From Giesbergeria sp. (GTDB lineage Bacteria > Pseudomonadota > Gammaproteobacteria > Burkholderiales > Burkholderiaceae_C), in assembly GCA_030690515.1 (NCBI GenBank), contig JAUYGP010000403.1, forward strand, positions 1 to 32,599: a stretch of DNA of 32,599 bases, given 5' to 3'. Below, in pieces: positions 7,245 to 15,488 of this stretch (position 1 is the first letter of the stretch; every line of letters starts with the position of its first letter). The translations under genes and the position numbers were made by a program. The notes under the pieces are model-generated. The model worked only from the letters and a program-made list of their open reading frames with translations, had not been told where the DNA came from and did not search any database.

Positions 7245-7682
7245 ATGAATAAAGCGCTAGCAGCTATTGTTTTTGCAGTGATTGCCGCCCCCACGTGGGC
7301 CCAGATGACGCCCGAAGGTCTGTGGCGCAACATCGACGACAAGACCGGCGAGGCCAAGGCGGAAATCCGTATCAAGGACAACGGCACCGGCGCCCTGAAT
7401 GGTGCGTTGGAGAAGCGCCTGGCCAAGGATGCCAAGCCCGACGACCTGTGCAAGGAATGCAGCGACGACCGCAAGGACAAGCCGCTGCTGGGCCTGGAGA
7501 TCATCCGCAATGCCAAAAAGGCTGAGGGCAGGGACGTGTGGGAGGGCGGCAAGATTCTCGACCCCGAGAACGGCCGCAACTACACGCTGCGCATGACGCC
7601 CATCGAAGGCGGCAAGAAGCTGGAAGTGCGCGGCTCCTTCGGCCCCTTTGGCCGTACGCAAACCTGGACACGCGTCCAGTAA
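7245..7682 (+). CDS. Exported DUF2147-family protein
   Basis: A 145-residue secreted protein. The first 19 residues form a signal peptide (MNKALAAIVFAVIAAPTWA, cleavage before QMTPEG). The mature part matches the DUF2147 pattern: EGLWRNIDDKTGEAKAEIRI at the start, a two-cysteine segment DLCKECSDD, LLGLEIIR in the middle, GGKILDPENGRNYTLRM, and the end LEVRGSFGPFGRTQTWTRV. The family is thought to be a small beta-barrel in the periplasm; its function is unknown. The start at 7245 is chosen because it opens the signal peptide and follows a GGAG site; the frame extends to 7203. It sits between two beta-oxidation genes in the same orientation. Part of the signal peptide is encoded by a fragment of the dispersed repeat. 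Confidence 0.85.
   Translation: MNKALAAIVFAVIAAPTWAQMTPEGLWRNIDDKTGEAKAEIRIKDNGTGALNGALEKRLAKDAKPDDLCKECSDDRKDKPLLGLEIIRNAKKAEGRDVWEGGKILDPENGRNYTLRMTPIEGGKKLEVRGSFGPFGRTQTWTRVQ
7248..7275 (+). repeat. Dispersed repeat fragment, copy C (signal peptide of DUF2147 gene)
   Basis: AATAAAGCGCTAGCAGCTAT followed by TGTTTTTG matches the 3' half of the repeat seen at 14761-14795 and 19921-19955. It covers codons 2-10 of the DUF2147 gene, supplying the hydrophobic KALAAIVF of the signal peptide. Only about 28 bases match, so chance similarity is possible. Confidence 0.5.
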
Positions 7683-7762
7683 CCACCCGGTCTGCCCGGC
7701 GCCAGTCGCGGGGTGTCTGACAACGGAGGCCCGGTTTGAGCGGGTTCCATGGAGAAACATCG

Positions 7763-10162
7763 ATGTCTAGATTTCAAGTGAAGAAAGTCGCCGTGCTGGG
7801 CGCGGGCGTGATGGGCGCGCAGATTGCTGCGCACCTGGTCAACGTCAAGGTGCCGGTGGTGCTGTTTGACCTGCCGGCCAAGGAAGGCCCCAAGAACGGC
7901 ATCGTCACCCGTGCCGTCGAAGGCCTGAAGAAGCTCAAGCCCTCGCCGCTGGGCGTGGCGGACGATGCTGCGCTGATCGGCCAGGCCAATTACGAAGAGC
8001 ATCTGGAGCAACTGCGCGACTGCGACCTCATCATTGAGGCCATCGCTGAGCGCATGGACTGGAAGCTCGATCTGTACAAAAAGATCGCGCCTTTCGTCAA
8101 TCCGAACGCCATCGTGGCGTCCAACACCTCGGGCCTGTCGATCACGAAACTGAGCGAAGCACTGCCTGAGAATATCAAGCCACGTTTCTGCGGCATCCAC
8201 TTCTTCAACCCACCGCGCTACATGACGCTGGTGGAGTTGATCGATACCCCCACCACCGCCCCTGAGGTGCTCGACCAGCTCGAAGCCTTTGTCACCAGCG
8301 GTCTGGGCAAAGGCGTGGTGCGCGCGCACGACACCCCCAATTTTGTCGCCAACCGCGTCGGTATTGCCGGCATGCTGGCCACGATGAAGGAGGTCGAGAA
8401 CTTTGGCCTGACCTTTGACGTGGTGGACGACCTCACCGGCAGGAAGCTCGGCCGCGCCAGCAGCGGCACCTTCCGCACGGCCGACGTGGTGGGCTTGGAC
8501 ACGATGAACCACGTGATCAAGACGCTGCAGGACAACCTGGACGAAAAGAGCGATCCGTTCTACGGCAGCTTTGAAACCCCTGCCGTGCTCAAGAAGCTGT
8601 TGGAGCTGGGTAACCTGGGCCAGAAAACCAAGGCAGGTTTCTACAAGAAGGTGGGCCGCGACGTTCTGCGTTTTGACCTGGAAGGCGAAGAGTACGTGCC
8701 CGGCGGCCAGAAGGCCGACGAGGTGTACGGCCGCATGTTGAAAAAACCTGCTGCCGAGCGCCTGAAACTCCTGCGCAATGCCGAAGGCGCGCAGGGCCAG
8801 TTTCTGTGGGCCATTTTGCGCAACAGCTTCCATTACGCTGCCGTGCACTTGGGCACGATTGCCGACAACGCCCGCGACATTGATCAGGCCATGCGCTGGG
8901 GCTTCGGCATGAAGCAGGGCCCGTTCGAGCTGTGGCAAGAGGCTGGCTGGCTTGACGTGGCGAAGATGATCCAGGAAGACATCGACGCGGGCAAGTCACT
9001 GTCCAAGGCGCCGCTGCCTGAGTGGGTCTTCAAGGGCCCCGTGGCCGAGGCCGGTGGCGTGCACACCGCGCAAGGCTCCTGGAGCGCATCCAAGGCAAAG
9101 TTCATCCCGCGCCGCGAGTTGCCGGTGTACGAGCGCCAGCATTTCCCCGAGGCGCTGCTGGGCGAGACCCTGCCCGACTACAAGACGGCGGGCAAGACCC
9201 TGCACGAAGACGACGCCATCCGCCTGTGGACGCTGGACGACGAAGTGGTGATCGCCAGCATCAAGACCAAGATGCACGCCATCAGCCCCGACGTGGCCGA
9301 GGGCCTGGCCATGGCGGTCGATATTGCCGAGAAGGACTACAAGGCCGTGGTGGTGTGGTCGGGCGACGAGCCCTTCAGCGCCGGTGCCGACCTGCAGGCC
9401 ATGCTGCCCGCGTTCATGATTGCGGGTGTCAGCGCCATTGAGGGCGCCGAGCAGGAGCTGCAGAACACCATGCTGCGCCTGCGCTACGCCGGTGTGCCCG
9501 TGGTGTCGGCCATTCGTGGCCTGGCGCTGGGCGGTGGCTGCGAGCTGGCCGTGCACTCAGCTCGCCGCGTGGTGCACATGGAAAGCTACATCGGTCTGGT
9601 CGAAGTGGGCGTGGGCCTGGTGCCCGGCGCTGGTGGCCTGACCTATATCGCCCGCCGCGCCGCCGAGAACATGGCGCAGTCCACGTCCAAGGACGTGCTG
9701 CCTTTCCTGACCGAAGGCTTCACTGCCGCCGCCATGGCCAAGGTGGGCACCAGTGCGCTGGAATCGCGCAAGCTGGGCTTCCTGCTCGAGAGCGATGTCA
9801 TCGTGCCGCACAAGGACGAACTGCTGTTCGTCGCCCTCAACGAAGCCAAGGCCATGGCCCGGGGCGGCTGGCGTGCACCGCACAAGCGGCTGTTCCCGGT
9901 GGCTGGCCGCAGCGGCATTGCCACCATCAAGGCGCAGTTGGTCAACATGCGCGACGGCGGCTTCATCAGCGCACACGACTTCCACATCTCCAGCCTGATC
10001 GCAGGCGTGGTGTGTGGCGGCGACGTAGACGCCGGTGCCTTGGTCAGCGAGGAATACCTCATGGCCATGGAGCGCAAGGCCTTCTGTAGCCTGATCACCC
10101 ATCCCAAGACGCAGGAACGTATCCTGGGCATGCTCAGCACCGGCAAGCCGGTTCGCAACTGA
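7763..10162 (+). CDS. 3-hydroxyacyl-CoA dehydrogenase / enoyl-CoA hydratase, bifunctional (FadB/FadN-like)
   Basis: A 799-residue two-part enzyme for the second and third steps of beta-oxidation. The N-terminal half is an NAD-dependent 3-hydroxyacyl-CoA dehydrogenase: Rossmann loop GAGVMG (13-18), SNTSGLSI and HFFNPPRYMTLVE around the substrate site, then the C-terminal dehydrogenase domain. The C-terminal half is a crotonase with oxyanion loop FSAGADL, GLALGGGCELA and EVGVGLVPGAGG, so both hydratase glutamates are present. The order (dehydrogenase first, hydratase last) is that of Bacillus FadN rather than E. coli FadB. The start at 7763 is set by GGAG at 7751-7754; an in-frame ATG at 7736 is less likely. 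One base separates its stop from the next start, so translation is probably coupled. Confidence 0.93.
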   Translation: MSRFQVKKVAVLGAGVMGAQIAAHLVNVKVPVVLFDLPAKEGPKNGIVTRAVEGLKKLKPSPLGVADDAALIGQANYEEHLEQLRDCDLIIEAIAERMDWKLDLYKKIAPFVNPNAIVASNTSGLSITKLSEALPENIKPRFCGIHFFNPPRYMTLVELIDTPTTAPEVLDQLEAFVTSGLGKGVVRAHDTPNFVANRVGIAGMLATMKEVENFGLTFDVVDDLTGRKLGRASSGTFRTADVVGLDTMNHVIKTLQDNLDEKSDPFYGSFETPAVLKKLLELGNLGQKTKAGFYKKVGRDVLRFDLEGEEYVPGGQKADEVYGRMLKKPAAERLKLLRNAEGAQGQFLWAILRNSFHYAAVHLGTIADNARDIDQAMRWGFGMKQGPFELWQEAGWLDVAKMIQEDIDAGKSLSKAPLPEWVFKGPVAEAGGVHTAQGSWSASKAKFIPRRELPVYERQHFPEALLGETLPDYKTAGKTLHEDDAIRLWTLDDEVVIASIKTKMHAISPDVAEGLAMAVDIAEKDYKAVVVWSGDEPFSAGADLQAMLPAFMIAGVSAIEGAEQELQNTMLRLRYAGVPVVSAIRGLALGGGCELAVHSARRVVHMESYIGLVEVGVGLVPGAGGLTYIARRAAENMAQSTSKDVLPFLTEGFTAAAMAKVGTSALESRKLGFLLESDVIVPHKDELLFVALNEAKAMARGGWRAPHKRLFPVAGRSGIATIKAQLVNMRDGGFISAHDFHISSLIAGVVCGGDVDAGALVSEEYLMAMERKAFCSLITHPKTQERILGMLSTGKPVRN

Positions 10163-10163
10163 C

Positions 10164-10691
10164 ATGGGCCGCGCTGCTGCAACCCTCGCGGCCACACGCC
10201 CCAACCGGCTGGCTCGTACCCTGGGCCAGCTCGATCGGGTGCCTGCGGTTGCCCGCCCCTGGGCGCGCAACCTGGTGCTGCGCCGCGCTGTGCCTTTCAC
10301 GGGTACAGCGGGGTTGCAGTACGTGGCGCTGACGCCGCAGCGTGTGGAAGTGGCCGTGGCCAACCAGCGCCGCGTACAAAACCATATCCACGGCGTGCAC
10401 GCCGCCGCCATGACGCTGCTGGCCGAAACGGCTACCGGCATGGTGGTGGGCATGAATGTGCGCGACGACTGCCTGCCACTGGCCAAGGAGCTGAAGGTTG
10501 CGTTCAAGAAGCGCGCCCAGGGCGCCTTGCGTGCAGTCGCCACCCTCACCGTCGAACAGCGCGCACTGATGCAGCAAAGCGACAAAGGCGAGGTGCAGGT
10601 GCAGGTCACCGTGACCGACGAAACCGGCGCCGAGCCGGTGCAATGTGAATTTACCTGGGCCTGGATTCCCTCCAGCCGCCCCAAGAACTGA
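10164..10691 (+). CDS. DUF4442 hotdog-fold protein, putative thioesterase
   Basis: A 175-residue protein lying one base after the fadB-like gene and 11 bases before the thiolase gene. The segment NHIHGVHAAAMTLLAETATG (about residues 74-93) is the hotdog helix with its conserved H-x-x-A-x-x-x-L-x-E-x-x-x-G arrangement, and the following strands (VVGMNVRDD, VQVQVTVTDETG) fit a single hotdog domain of the DUF4442/YiiD_C group. Such proteins often hydrolyse acyl-CoA or bind CoA esters. The position inside the beta-oxidation operon supports a role in acyl-CoA turnover; the substrate is unknown. The N terminus is Arg/Ala-rich without a clear signal peptide. Confidence 0.8.
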   Translation: MGRAAATLAATRPNRLARTLGQLDRVPAVARPWARNLVLRRAVPFTGTAGLQYVALTPQRVEVAVANQRRVQNHIHGVHAAAMTLLAETATGMVVGMNVRDDCLPLAKELKVAFKKRAQGALRAVATLTVEQRALMQQSDKGEVQVQVTVTDETGAEPVQCEFTWAWIPSSRPKN

Positions 10692-10702
10692 AGGAGTACC
10701 CC

Positions 10703-11899
10703 ATGGCTAAACAAGTCCAGGAAGCCTACATCGTTGCCGCCACGCGCATGCCCATTGGGCGCTCGGGCCGCGGCTACTTCCGCAATACCCGCCCCGACGA
10801 TCTGCTGGTCGCCGCCATCAAGAGCGCCATGCTGCAGGTGCCCACGCTGGATCCCAAGGCGATCGAGGATTCCATCATTGGTTGCTCGTTCCCCGAGGGC
10901 GAGCAGGGCATGAACATGGCCCGCATTGCCATGGGCCTGGCTTTTGACCACCCCGTGGGCGGCATCACCGTCAACCGCTTTTGCGCCTCTGGCGTGAGCG
11001 CCATCCAGATGGCGGCCGACCGCATCCGCGTGGGCGAGGCCGACGTGCTGATTGCCGGTGGCGCTGAATCCATGAGCATGGTGCCCATGGGCGGCAACAA
11101 GCCGTCGTTCAACCCCGAGGTGTTTGCCCGCGACGAGAACGTCGGCATTGCCTATGGCATGGGCCTGACGGCCGAAAAAGTAGCCCAGCAGTGGAAGGTA
11201 TCGCGCGAAGACCAGGACGCTTTTGCGCTGGAATCGCACCTGCGTGCCATCAAGGCCCAGCAAGCCGGTGAGTTCACCGACGAAATCACGCCCTTCGAAA
11301 TCACCGAGCGCACGCCCGATCTGGCCACCGGCGAAGTGACCACCAGGACGCGCACTGTGAACTTGGACGAAGGCCCCCGCCCCGACACCTCGCTCGAAGG
11401 CCTGGCCAAACTGCGGCCCGTGTTTGCCGCACGTGGCAGCGTCACGGCGGGCAATAGCTCGCAGACCAGCGACGGTGCGGGCGCCTTGATTCTGGCCAGT
11501 GAGAAGGCCGTGAAGCAGTTTGGTTTGACGCCACTGGCGCGTTTTGTCAGCTTCGCCGCACGCGGCGTACCGCCCGAAATCATGGGCATCGGCCCCATCG
11601 AGGCAATTCCTGCTGCGTTGCGCTACGCCGGCCTCAAGCACGAGGACATTGGCTGGTACGAGCTCAACGAAGCCTTTGCCGCCCAGTCGCTTGCCGTGGT
11701 GCGCACGCTGGGCCTGAACCCGGCCACGGTCAACCCCATGGGCGGCGCGATTGCACTGGGGCACCCGCTGGGTGCCACTGGCGCGATCCGCGCCGCCACG
11801 GTGGTGCACGCGCTGCGCCGCCACAAGCTGAAGTACGGCATGGTGACGATGTGTGTCGGCACCGGCCAAGGCGCAGCAGGAATCTTTGAGGCTGTCTAA
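10703..11899 (+). CDS. Acetyl-CoA C-acyltransferase (3-ketoacyl-CoA thiolase)
   Basis: A 398-residue thiolase that cleaves 3-ketoacyl-CoA with CoA to acetyl-CoA and a shortened acyl-CoA, the last step of the beta-oxidation turn. The nucleophile is C94 in NRFCASGVSAIQMAADRI, the acid/base pair is H354 in GGAIALGHPLGATGA and C384 in MCVGTGQGA, all in the expected order. Length is normal. The ribosome site AAGGAG lies 8 bases before the ATG. It follows the bifunctional enzyme and the DUF4442 gene closely, so the three are one transcript and the hydratase/dehydrogenase and thiolase probably form a complex. FadA-type and FadI-type cannot be separated with confidence, so no symbol is given. Confidence 0.94.
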   Translation: MAKQVQEAYIVAATRMPIGRSGRGYFRNTRPDDLLVAAIKSAMLQVPTLDPKAIEDSIIGCSFPEGEQGMNMARIAMGLAFDHPVGGITVNRFCASGVSAIQMAADRIRVGEADVLIAGGAESMSMVPMGGNKPSFNPEVFARDENVGIAYGMGLTAEKVAQQWKVSREDQDAFALESHLRAIKAQQAGEFTDEITPFEITERTPDLATGEVTTRTRTVNLDEGPRPDTSLEGLAKLRPVFAARGSVTAGNSSQTSDGAGALILASEKAVKQFGLTPLARFVSFAARGVPPEIMGIGPIEAIPAALRYAGLKHEDIGWYELNEAFAAQSLAVVRTLGLNPATVNPMGGAIALGHPLGATGAIRAATVVHALRRHKLKYGMVTMCVGTGQGAAGIFEAV

Positions 11900-12085
11900 C
11901 TGGCTACTGCGCGGGTCATCTGCGTCGTTGGGCGGTGCTCGCCATCCTCACGTACCTTGAGTACGTTCTGGGGGCTCCGCTCCGTCCGCCTAGCAGCCCA
12001 TCCCGCTCGCTACGCCCTTGATGGCAGGGTGTAGGCCCTTTCTTGAGGGCGGAGTGTTCTGAAACTCAAGCTGGCGCAGATCAGC
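11900..12085 (+). repeat. REP-like intergenic element after the thiolase
   Basis: The 207-base gap 11900-12106 shows no gene. It contains the inverted repeat CGTAC (11951-11955) / GTACG (11961-11965) around CTTGA, flanked by GGGCGGTGCTCGCCATCC and CTCCGCTCCGTCCGCC, which look like arms of a longer palindromic repeat. I recall similar elements built around a GTAC-x-GTAC core in Comamonadaceae genomes. It may end or stabilise the upstream transcript. Confidence 0.45.
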
Positions 12086-12106
12086 GTGATCGACAGGAGG
12101 CACGGT

Positions 12107-12982
12107 ATGAACAAGCAGAGCTTGCAGGTTGACGCCACCACCACGGTAGCAACATGCGTCTTTGAGCCCGAGGGCACGGCGCGCGCCAGCGTCGTCATTG
12201 GCGGGGCGATGGGGGTGCGGCAGGACTACTACGCATCGTTTGCGCAGTGGCTGGCGGGGCAGGGTTTTCGGGTCACCACCTTTGACTACCGGGGCCAGGG
12301 GGATTCCTTGCAAGGCCCCATGCGCGCGGTACGGGCCGATCTGCTGGACTGGGCACGCGACTATGAAGCCGTCATATCGGCGGCCCGAACTGCGATACCG
12401 GATGTGCCGCTGTACCTGCTGGGCCACAGCCTGGGTGCGCAGCTCCCGGGCCTGCTAAAAAACCCTGCGCAGGTCGATGGCCTGCTCAGCGTGGCGGCGG
12501 GTAGTGGTTACTGGCGTGAGAACGCGCCGCGCCTCAAGCGCATGGTGCCGTATTTTTGGTGGGTGCTGGTGCCGCTCGCTACGCGCCTGTGGGGCTATTT
12601 TCCGGGGCGCACGCTGCGCAAGGTGGGCGACTTGCCTGCGGGTGTGATCCTGCAATGGCGCCGCTGGTGCCTTAATCCCACCTACAGCGTGGGGGCCGAA
12701 GGCCCTGCCGCCGCGCAAAGCTATGCGGACGTGCGCTTTCCGGTGCTGGCGCTGTGGATGAGCGATGACGAGTTGATGACCCTGCGCGGCACGCACAGCC
12801 TGGTCAAGCTCTACCGCAATGCCCCGGCCCGGATCGAGCGCATTGCGCCCGAAGACATCAACGCCCTGCGCATCGGGCATTTCGGGTTCTTCCGCGAGCA
12901 GTTTCGCCAGACGCTGTGGCCGCGGGCCGTGGCCGACCTGATGGGGCTGGCCGGGCTGCCAGTCACCGGCACGACGGTTTAA
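12107..12982 (+). CDS. Alpha/beta hydrolase (serine aminopeptidase-type lid)
   Basis: A 291-residue alpha/beta hydrolase. The nucleophile elbow is GHSLG with S108; the probable acid is D220 or D221 in LWMSDDELM and the base H258 in RIGHFGFF. The strand FRVTTFDYRGQGDS (54-67) is the usual region before helix A, and GGAMGVRQDYY (32-42) holds the oxyanion residues. The start at 12107 is fixed by AGGAGG at 12095-12100; an ATG at 12086 is upstream of that site. No signal peptide, so cytoplasmic. It lies between the thiolase and a thioesterase gene, so an acyl-ester or acyl-CoA hydrolase is plausible, but the true substrate cannot be read from the sequence. Confidence 0.85.
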   Translation: MNKQSLQVDATTTVATCVFEPEGTARASVVIGGAMGVRQDYYASFAQWLAGQGFRVTTFDYRGQGDSLQGPMRAVRADLLDWARDYEAVISAARTAIPDVPLYLLGHSLGAQLPGLLKNPAQVDGLLSVAAGSGYWRENAPRLKRMVPYFWWVLVPLATRLWGYFPGRTLRKVGDLPAGVILQWRRWCLNPTYSVGAEGPAAAQSYADVRFPVLALWMSDDELMTLRGTHSLVKLYRNAPARIERIAPEDINALRIGHFGFFREQFRQTLWPRAVADLMGLAGLPVTGTTV

Positions 12983-13010
12983 GTCGTGATTTAGCGGCAC
13001 ACTGTCCAGC

Positions 13011-13838
13011 ATGACGACGACACCCCATTCTTTTGATCAGGCACTGGTGCTTGAATCCACGGCGGCCGGCCACTATCGGGGGCACACCAGTCCCGCCTAC
13101 TGGAACATGGTCGGTCCCTTTGGCGGCATCACGGCGGCCACGATGTTGCGCGCCATCCTGCTGCACCCGGACCGCCTGGGTGATCCGCTCTCGCTGACCG
13201 TCAACTATGCGGGTGCGCTGTCCACCGGGCCGTTCACCGTGCAGGCCACGCCGGTGCGTACCAACCGTTCCACGCAGCACTGGACCGTGTCCATTGTGCA
13301 AACGGAGGCGCAGGGCGAGCAGGTGGTCACCACCACTGCCACAGCGGTCACGGCCGTGCGGCGCGAGACCTGGAGCCTGGCCGATGTGGCCATGCCCACC
13401 GTGCCCGGCCCCGAAGGGCTGGACGCCTACCCGCCCGCACCGGGCATCGAGTGGTTCGGCCGCTACGACCTGCGGCCCGTGACCGGGGCCTTGCCACGGC
13501 AATGGAATGGCCAGGGCGACAGCAGCTTGTCGCAGGTGTGGATGCGCGACAACCCGGCACGACCCCTCGATTTTTGTGCGCTGGCCGCGCTGGCCGATGT
13601 GTTCTTTCCGCGTGTCTGGCTGCGCCGCGCCGTGCACGTGCCTGCGGGAACGGTGTCGATCACGGTGTATTTCCATGCCAGTCCGGCGCAACTGGAAGCG
13701 ACGGGGACAGGCCATGTACTGGGGCAGGCGCGTGCACAAGAGTTTCGCAACGGCTTTTTCGACCAGACCGTGCAGTTGTGGAGCGAGAGCGGCACCATGC
13801 TCGCCACCAGCCACCAGATTGTTTACTACAAGGAATAG
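13011..13838 (+). CDS. Acyl-CoA thioesterase, double-hotdog (TesB-like)
   Basis: A 275-residue protein with two hotdog repeats. The N-terminal one holds YWNMVGPFGGITAATMLRAI (about 29-48), the typical helix region of the TesB/4HBT_3 thioesterases, followed by SLTVNYAGAL and a strand with RSTQHWTVSI. The C-terminal half has a second WMRDNPARPLDFCALAALAD-type helix (residues 177-196), then strands ending in HQIVYYKE. The overall plan suggests hydrolysis of acyl-CoA to free fatty acid and CoA. It ends in TAG, which here matches the normal family end. It begins 28 bases after the hydrolase gene and is followed by a crotonase gene 53 bases downstream. Confidence 0.85.
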   Translation: MTTTPHSFDQALVLESTAAGHYRGHTSPAYWNMVGPFGGITAATMLRAILLHPDRLGDPLSLTVNYAGALSTGPFTVQATPVRTNRSTQHWTVSIVQTEAQGEQVVTTTATAVTAVRRETWSLADVAMPTVPGPEGLDAYPPAPGIEWFGRYDLRPVTGALPRQWNGQGDSSLSQVWMRDNPARPLDFCALAALADVFFPRVWLRRAVHVPAGTVSITVYFHASPAQLEATGTGHVLGQARAQEFRNGFFDQTVQLWSESGTMLATSHQIVYYKE

Positions 13839-13891
13839 GGCCGCATCTCCCGCGTGTCCAGCCTGCTTTCCATTTTTCAGGAACCCGTCCC

Positions 13892-14668
13892 ATGAGCGAA
13901 ATCCAAAACGACATCCTGGTGCACACCGAAGCCGGTGTGACCACCATCACCTTGAACCGGGTGGACAAGAAGAACTCCCTCACCCGCGCCATGTACACCA
14001 CGCTGGCTGAAACCTTCGAGGCAGCCGCCCCAGGAACCGATGTGCGTGCCGTGGTGCTGCAGGGCGATGTGGCCGTGTTCAGCGCCGGGAATGACATTGG
14101 CGACTTCCTGCAGCAGCCCCCGGCCTCGCAGGACTCGCCCGTGTTCCGCTTCCTGCGCGCCATCGCCACCTTTCCCAAGCCCGTGGTGGCTGCGGTCTGT
14201 GGCCCGGCGGTGGGCATCGGCACCACCATGCTGCTGCACTGCGATCTGGTCTACGCGGGCGATAACGCTGCGTTTTCCATGCCCTTCGTCAACCTGGGCC
14301 TGTGCCCCGAGGCCGCTTCGAGCCTGCTGGTGCCGCAGATGCTGGGCTACCACCGCGCAGCCGAGGCGCTTTTGCTGGGTGAGCCCTTCATGGCCGAGGC
14401 CGCGATGGAAGTGGGCCTGGTCAACCGCGTGGTGCCCCCCACTGAATGCAACGCCATCGCCCAGTCCCAGGCCCGCAAGCTGGCGGCCAAGCCGCTGTCG
14501 TCGCTGATCGAGACCAAGCGCCTGATGAAGCTGGGCCAGACGGCGCCCGTACTTGCGCGCATGGCCGAGGAGGGTGAAAGCTTTGGTCGCATGCTGAGCG
14601 AACCCGCCGCACGCGAAGCTTTCACGGCATTCATGGCCAAAAGAAAGCCTGATTTCAGCCAATGCTGA
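13892..14668 (+). CDS. Crotonase-family protein, enoyl-CoA isomerase-like
   Basis: A 258-residue crotonase-fold enzyme. It has the CoA/oxyanion segment FSAGNDIGDF (63-72) and GPAVGIGTTMLLHCDLVYAG (104-123). Compared with rat crotonase, the first catalytic glutamate (CEL) is T112 and the second (PEILLG) is F132. Instead E140 follows in NLGLCPEAASS, the pattern of delta3,delta2-enoyl-CoA isomerases of the Eci2/PECI type. So isomerisation of unsaturated acyl-CoA is more likely than hydration (inference). The frame is open far upstream, but the start at 13892 gives the natural N terminus MSEIQNDILV. It is collinear with the thioesterase genes on both sides. Confidence 0.88.
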   Translation: MSEIQNDILVHTEAGVTTITLNRVDKKNSLTRAMYTTLAETFEAAAPGTDVRAVVLQGDVAVFSAGNDIGDFLQQPPASQDSPVFRFLRAIATFPKPVVAAVCGPAVGIGTTMLLHCDLVYAGDNAAFSMPFVNLGLCPEAASSLLVPQMLGYHRAAEALLLGEPFMAEAAMEVGLVNRVVPPTECNAIAQSQARKLAAKPLSSLIETKRLMKLGQTAPVLARMAEEGESFGRMLSEPAAREAFTAFMAKRKPDFSQC

Positions 14669-14742
14669 AGGCTTGAGTCTCTCGGGCGGCCCGCGCCGCA
14701 GGCCGGGTCCGGTGTCCTGCAATTCTGTGCACACACAGTACT

Positions 14743-14808
14743 TTTAGGTCAAAATGGCCTCTAGCGCCTATGTATATTGCGCTAGTAGCTATTAAAACAG
14801 AAGCAATC
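14743..14808 (+). repeat. Dispersed ~60-bp repeat, copy B (intergenic, best preserved)
   Basis: Located in the 184-base gap 14669-14852. It starts TTAGGTCAAAATGGCCTC, has a perfect stem CTAGCGC (14761-14767) / GCGCTAG (14779-14785) with an 11-base loop, then TAGCTATTAAAACAGAAGCA. Copies at 3142 and 19911 align with it. The rest of the gap shows no gene; it contains the leader of the next thioesterase gene. Confidence 0.8.
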
Positions 14809-14852
14809 GATGTCGGTGCCGTGCGCCGGTACCGTGCCCATCCAGGACCCCC

Positions 14853-15335
14853 ATGAGCAAAACCCCCGCGCCGGTCAAACCCTTCGAGCCTGAGTTCATT
14901 GCCGGGCTCAAGTCCATCTTCGAGGAAAAGATCGTCTTCAACCAGGTTCTGGGGCTGAAGATCGTGAGCATGGCGCCCGAGCAAGTCGTCGGGCGTATCG
15001 ACATGAAGCCCGAGTTGGTGGGCCACTTTGCTTACAACCGCATCCATGGGGGTGTCATCAGTGCCGGGCTGGACGCCATGGGCGGGCTGGCTGTGATGGC
15101 CGCCATCGGCGCCCGCCACATGGACGAGGAACCCTTGCAGCGCCTGCACCGCTTTGCCAAGCTGGGCACCATCGACCTGCGTATCGATTACTTGCGCCCC
15201 GGCATTGGCGACCATTTCGAGCTGCGCGCGCAGGTGCTGCGCCTGGGCTCGCGCGTGGCGACCACGCGCATGGAGTTTCTGGGGCCCGACGGCCAGATCA
15301 TGTCGGCAGGGGCTGCCGCCTACATCGTTTCCTGA
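14853..15335 (+). CDS. Hotdog-fold thioesterase (YigI-like)
   Basis: A 160-residue single-hotdog protein. Key region: FAYNRIHGGVISAGLDAMGG (about residues 59-78), the conserved N-x-x-x-x-H-G-G motif and following helix of PaaI/YigI-type acyl-CoA thioesterases; then TIDLRIDYLRPG and RVATTRMEFLGPDGQIMSAG, typical strands. The likely reaction is hydrolysis of acyl-CoA in the cytoplasm. It is the last gene of the collinear acyl-CoA block, separated from the crotonase gene by 184 bases with a repeat element, so it may have its own promoter. Confidence 0.86.
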   Translation: MSKTPAPVKPFEPEFIAGLKSIFEEKIVFNQVLGLKIVSMAPEQVVGRIDMKPELVGHFAYNRIHGGVISAGLDAMGGLAVMAAIGARHMDEEPLQRLHRFAKLGTIDLRIDYLRPGIGDHFELRAQVLRLGSRVATTRMEFLGPDGQIMSAGAAAYIVS

Positions 15336-15488
15336 CGATCGACCGTACGGGACCGTGGCACGCATGTGTGCTGCTGCAAAGACTGCAAGCGCATGCAAGC
15401 ATCGAACCGTTTGGTTACCGTTCTTGCGCAATACAGGCAGCTTTTGCATCGATCGGTGGTCATCATGGTCTCTTTTCTAGGAGATCCC

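Noticed and set aside
9557..11869. 770-residue minus-strand open frame
   Set aside because: Runs antisense through three conserved plus-strand genes and has low-complexity His/Gly/Arg composition, typical of a GC-rich shadow frame.
13836..13838. TAG at the end of the double-hotdog thioesterase as a third internal amber
   Set aside because: The preceding QIVYYKE is the normal family end and the following 18 codons show no conserved sequence.
13451..13891. N-terminal extension of the crotonase frame into the thioesterase gene
   Set aside because: The extra 147 residues are an alternative-frame reading of the conserved thioesterase; the crotonase begins naturally at 13892.
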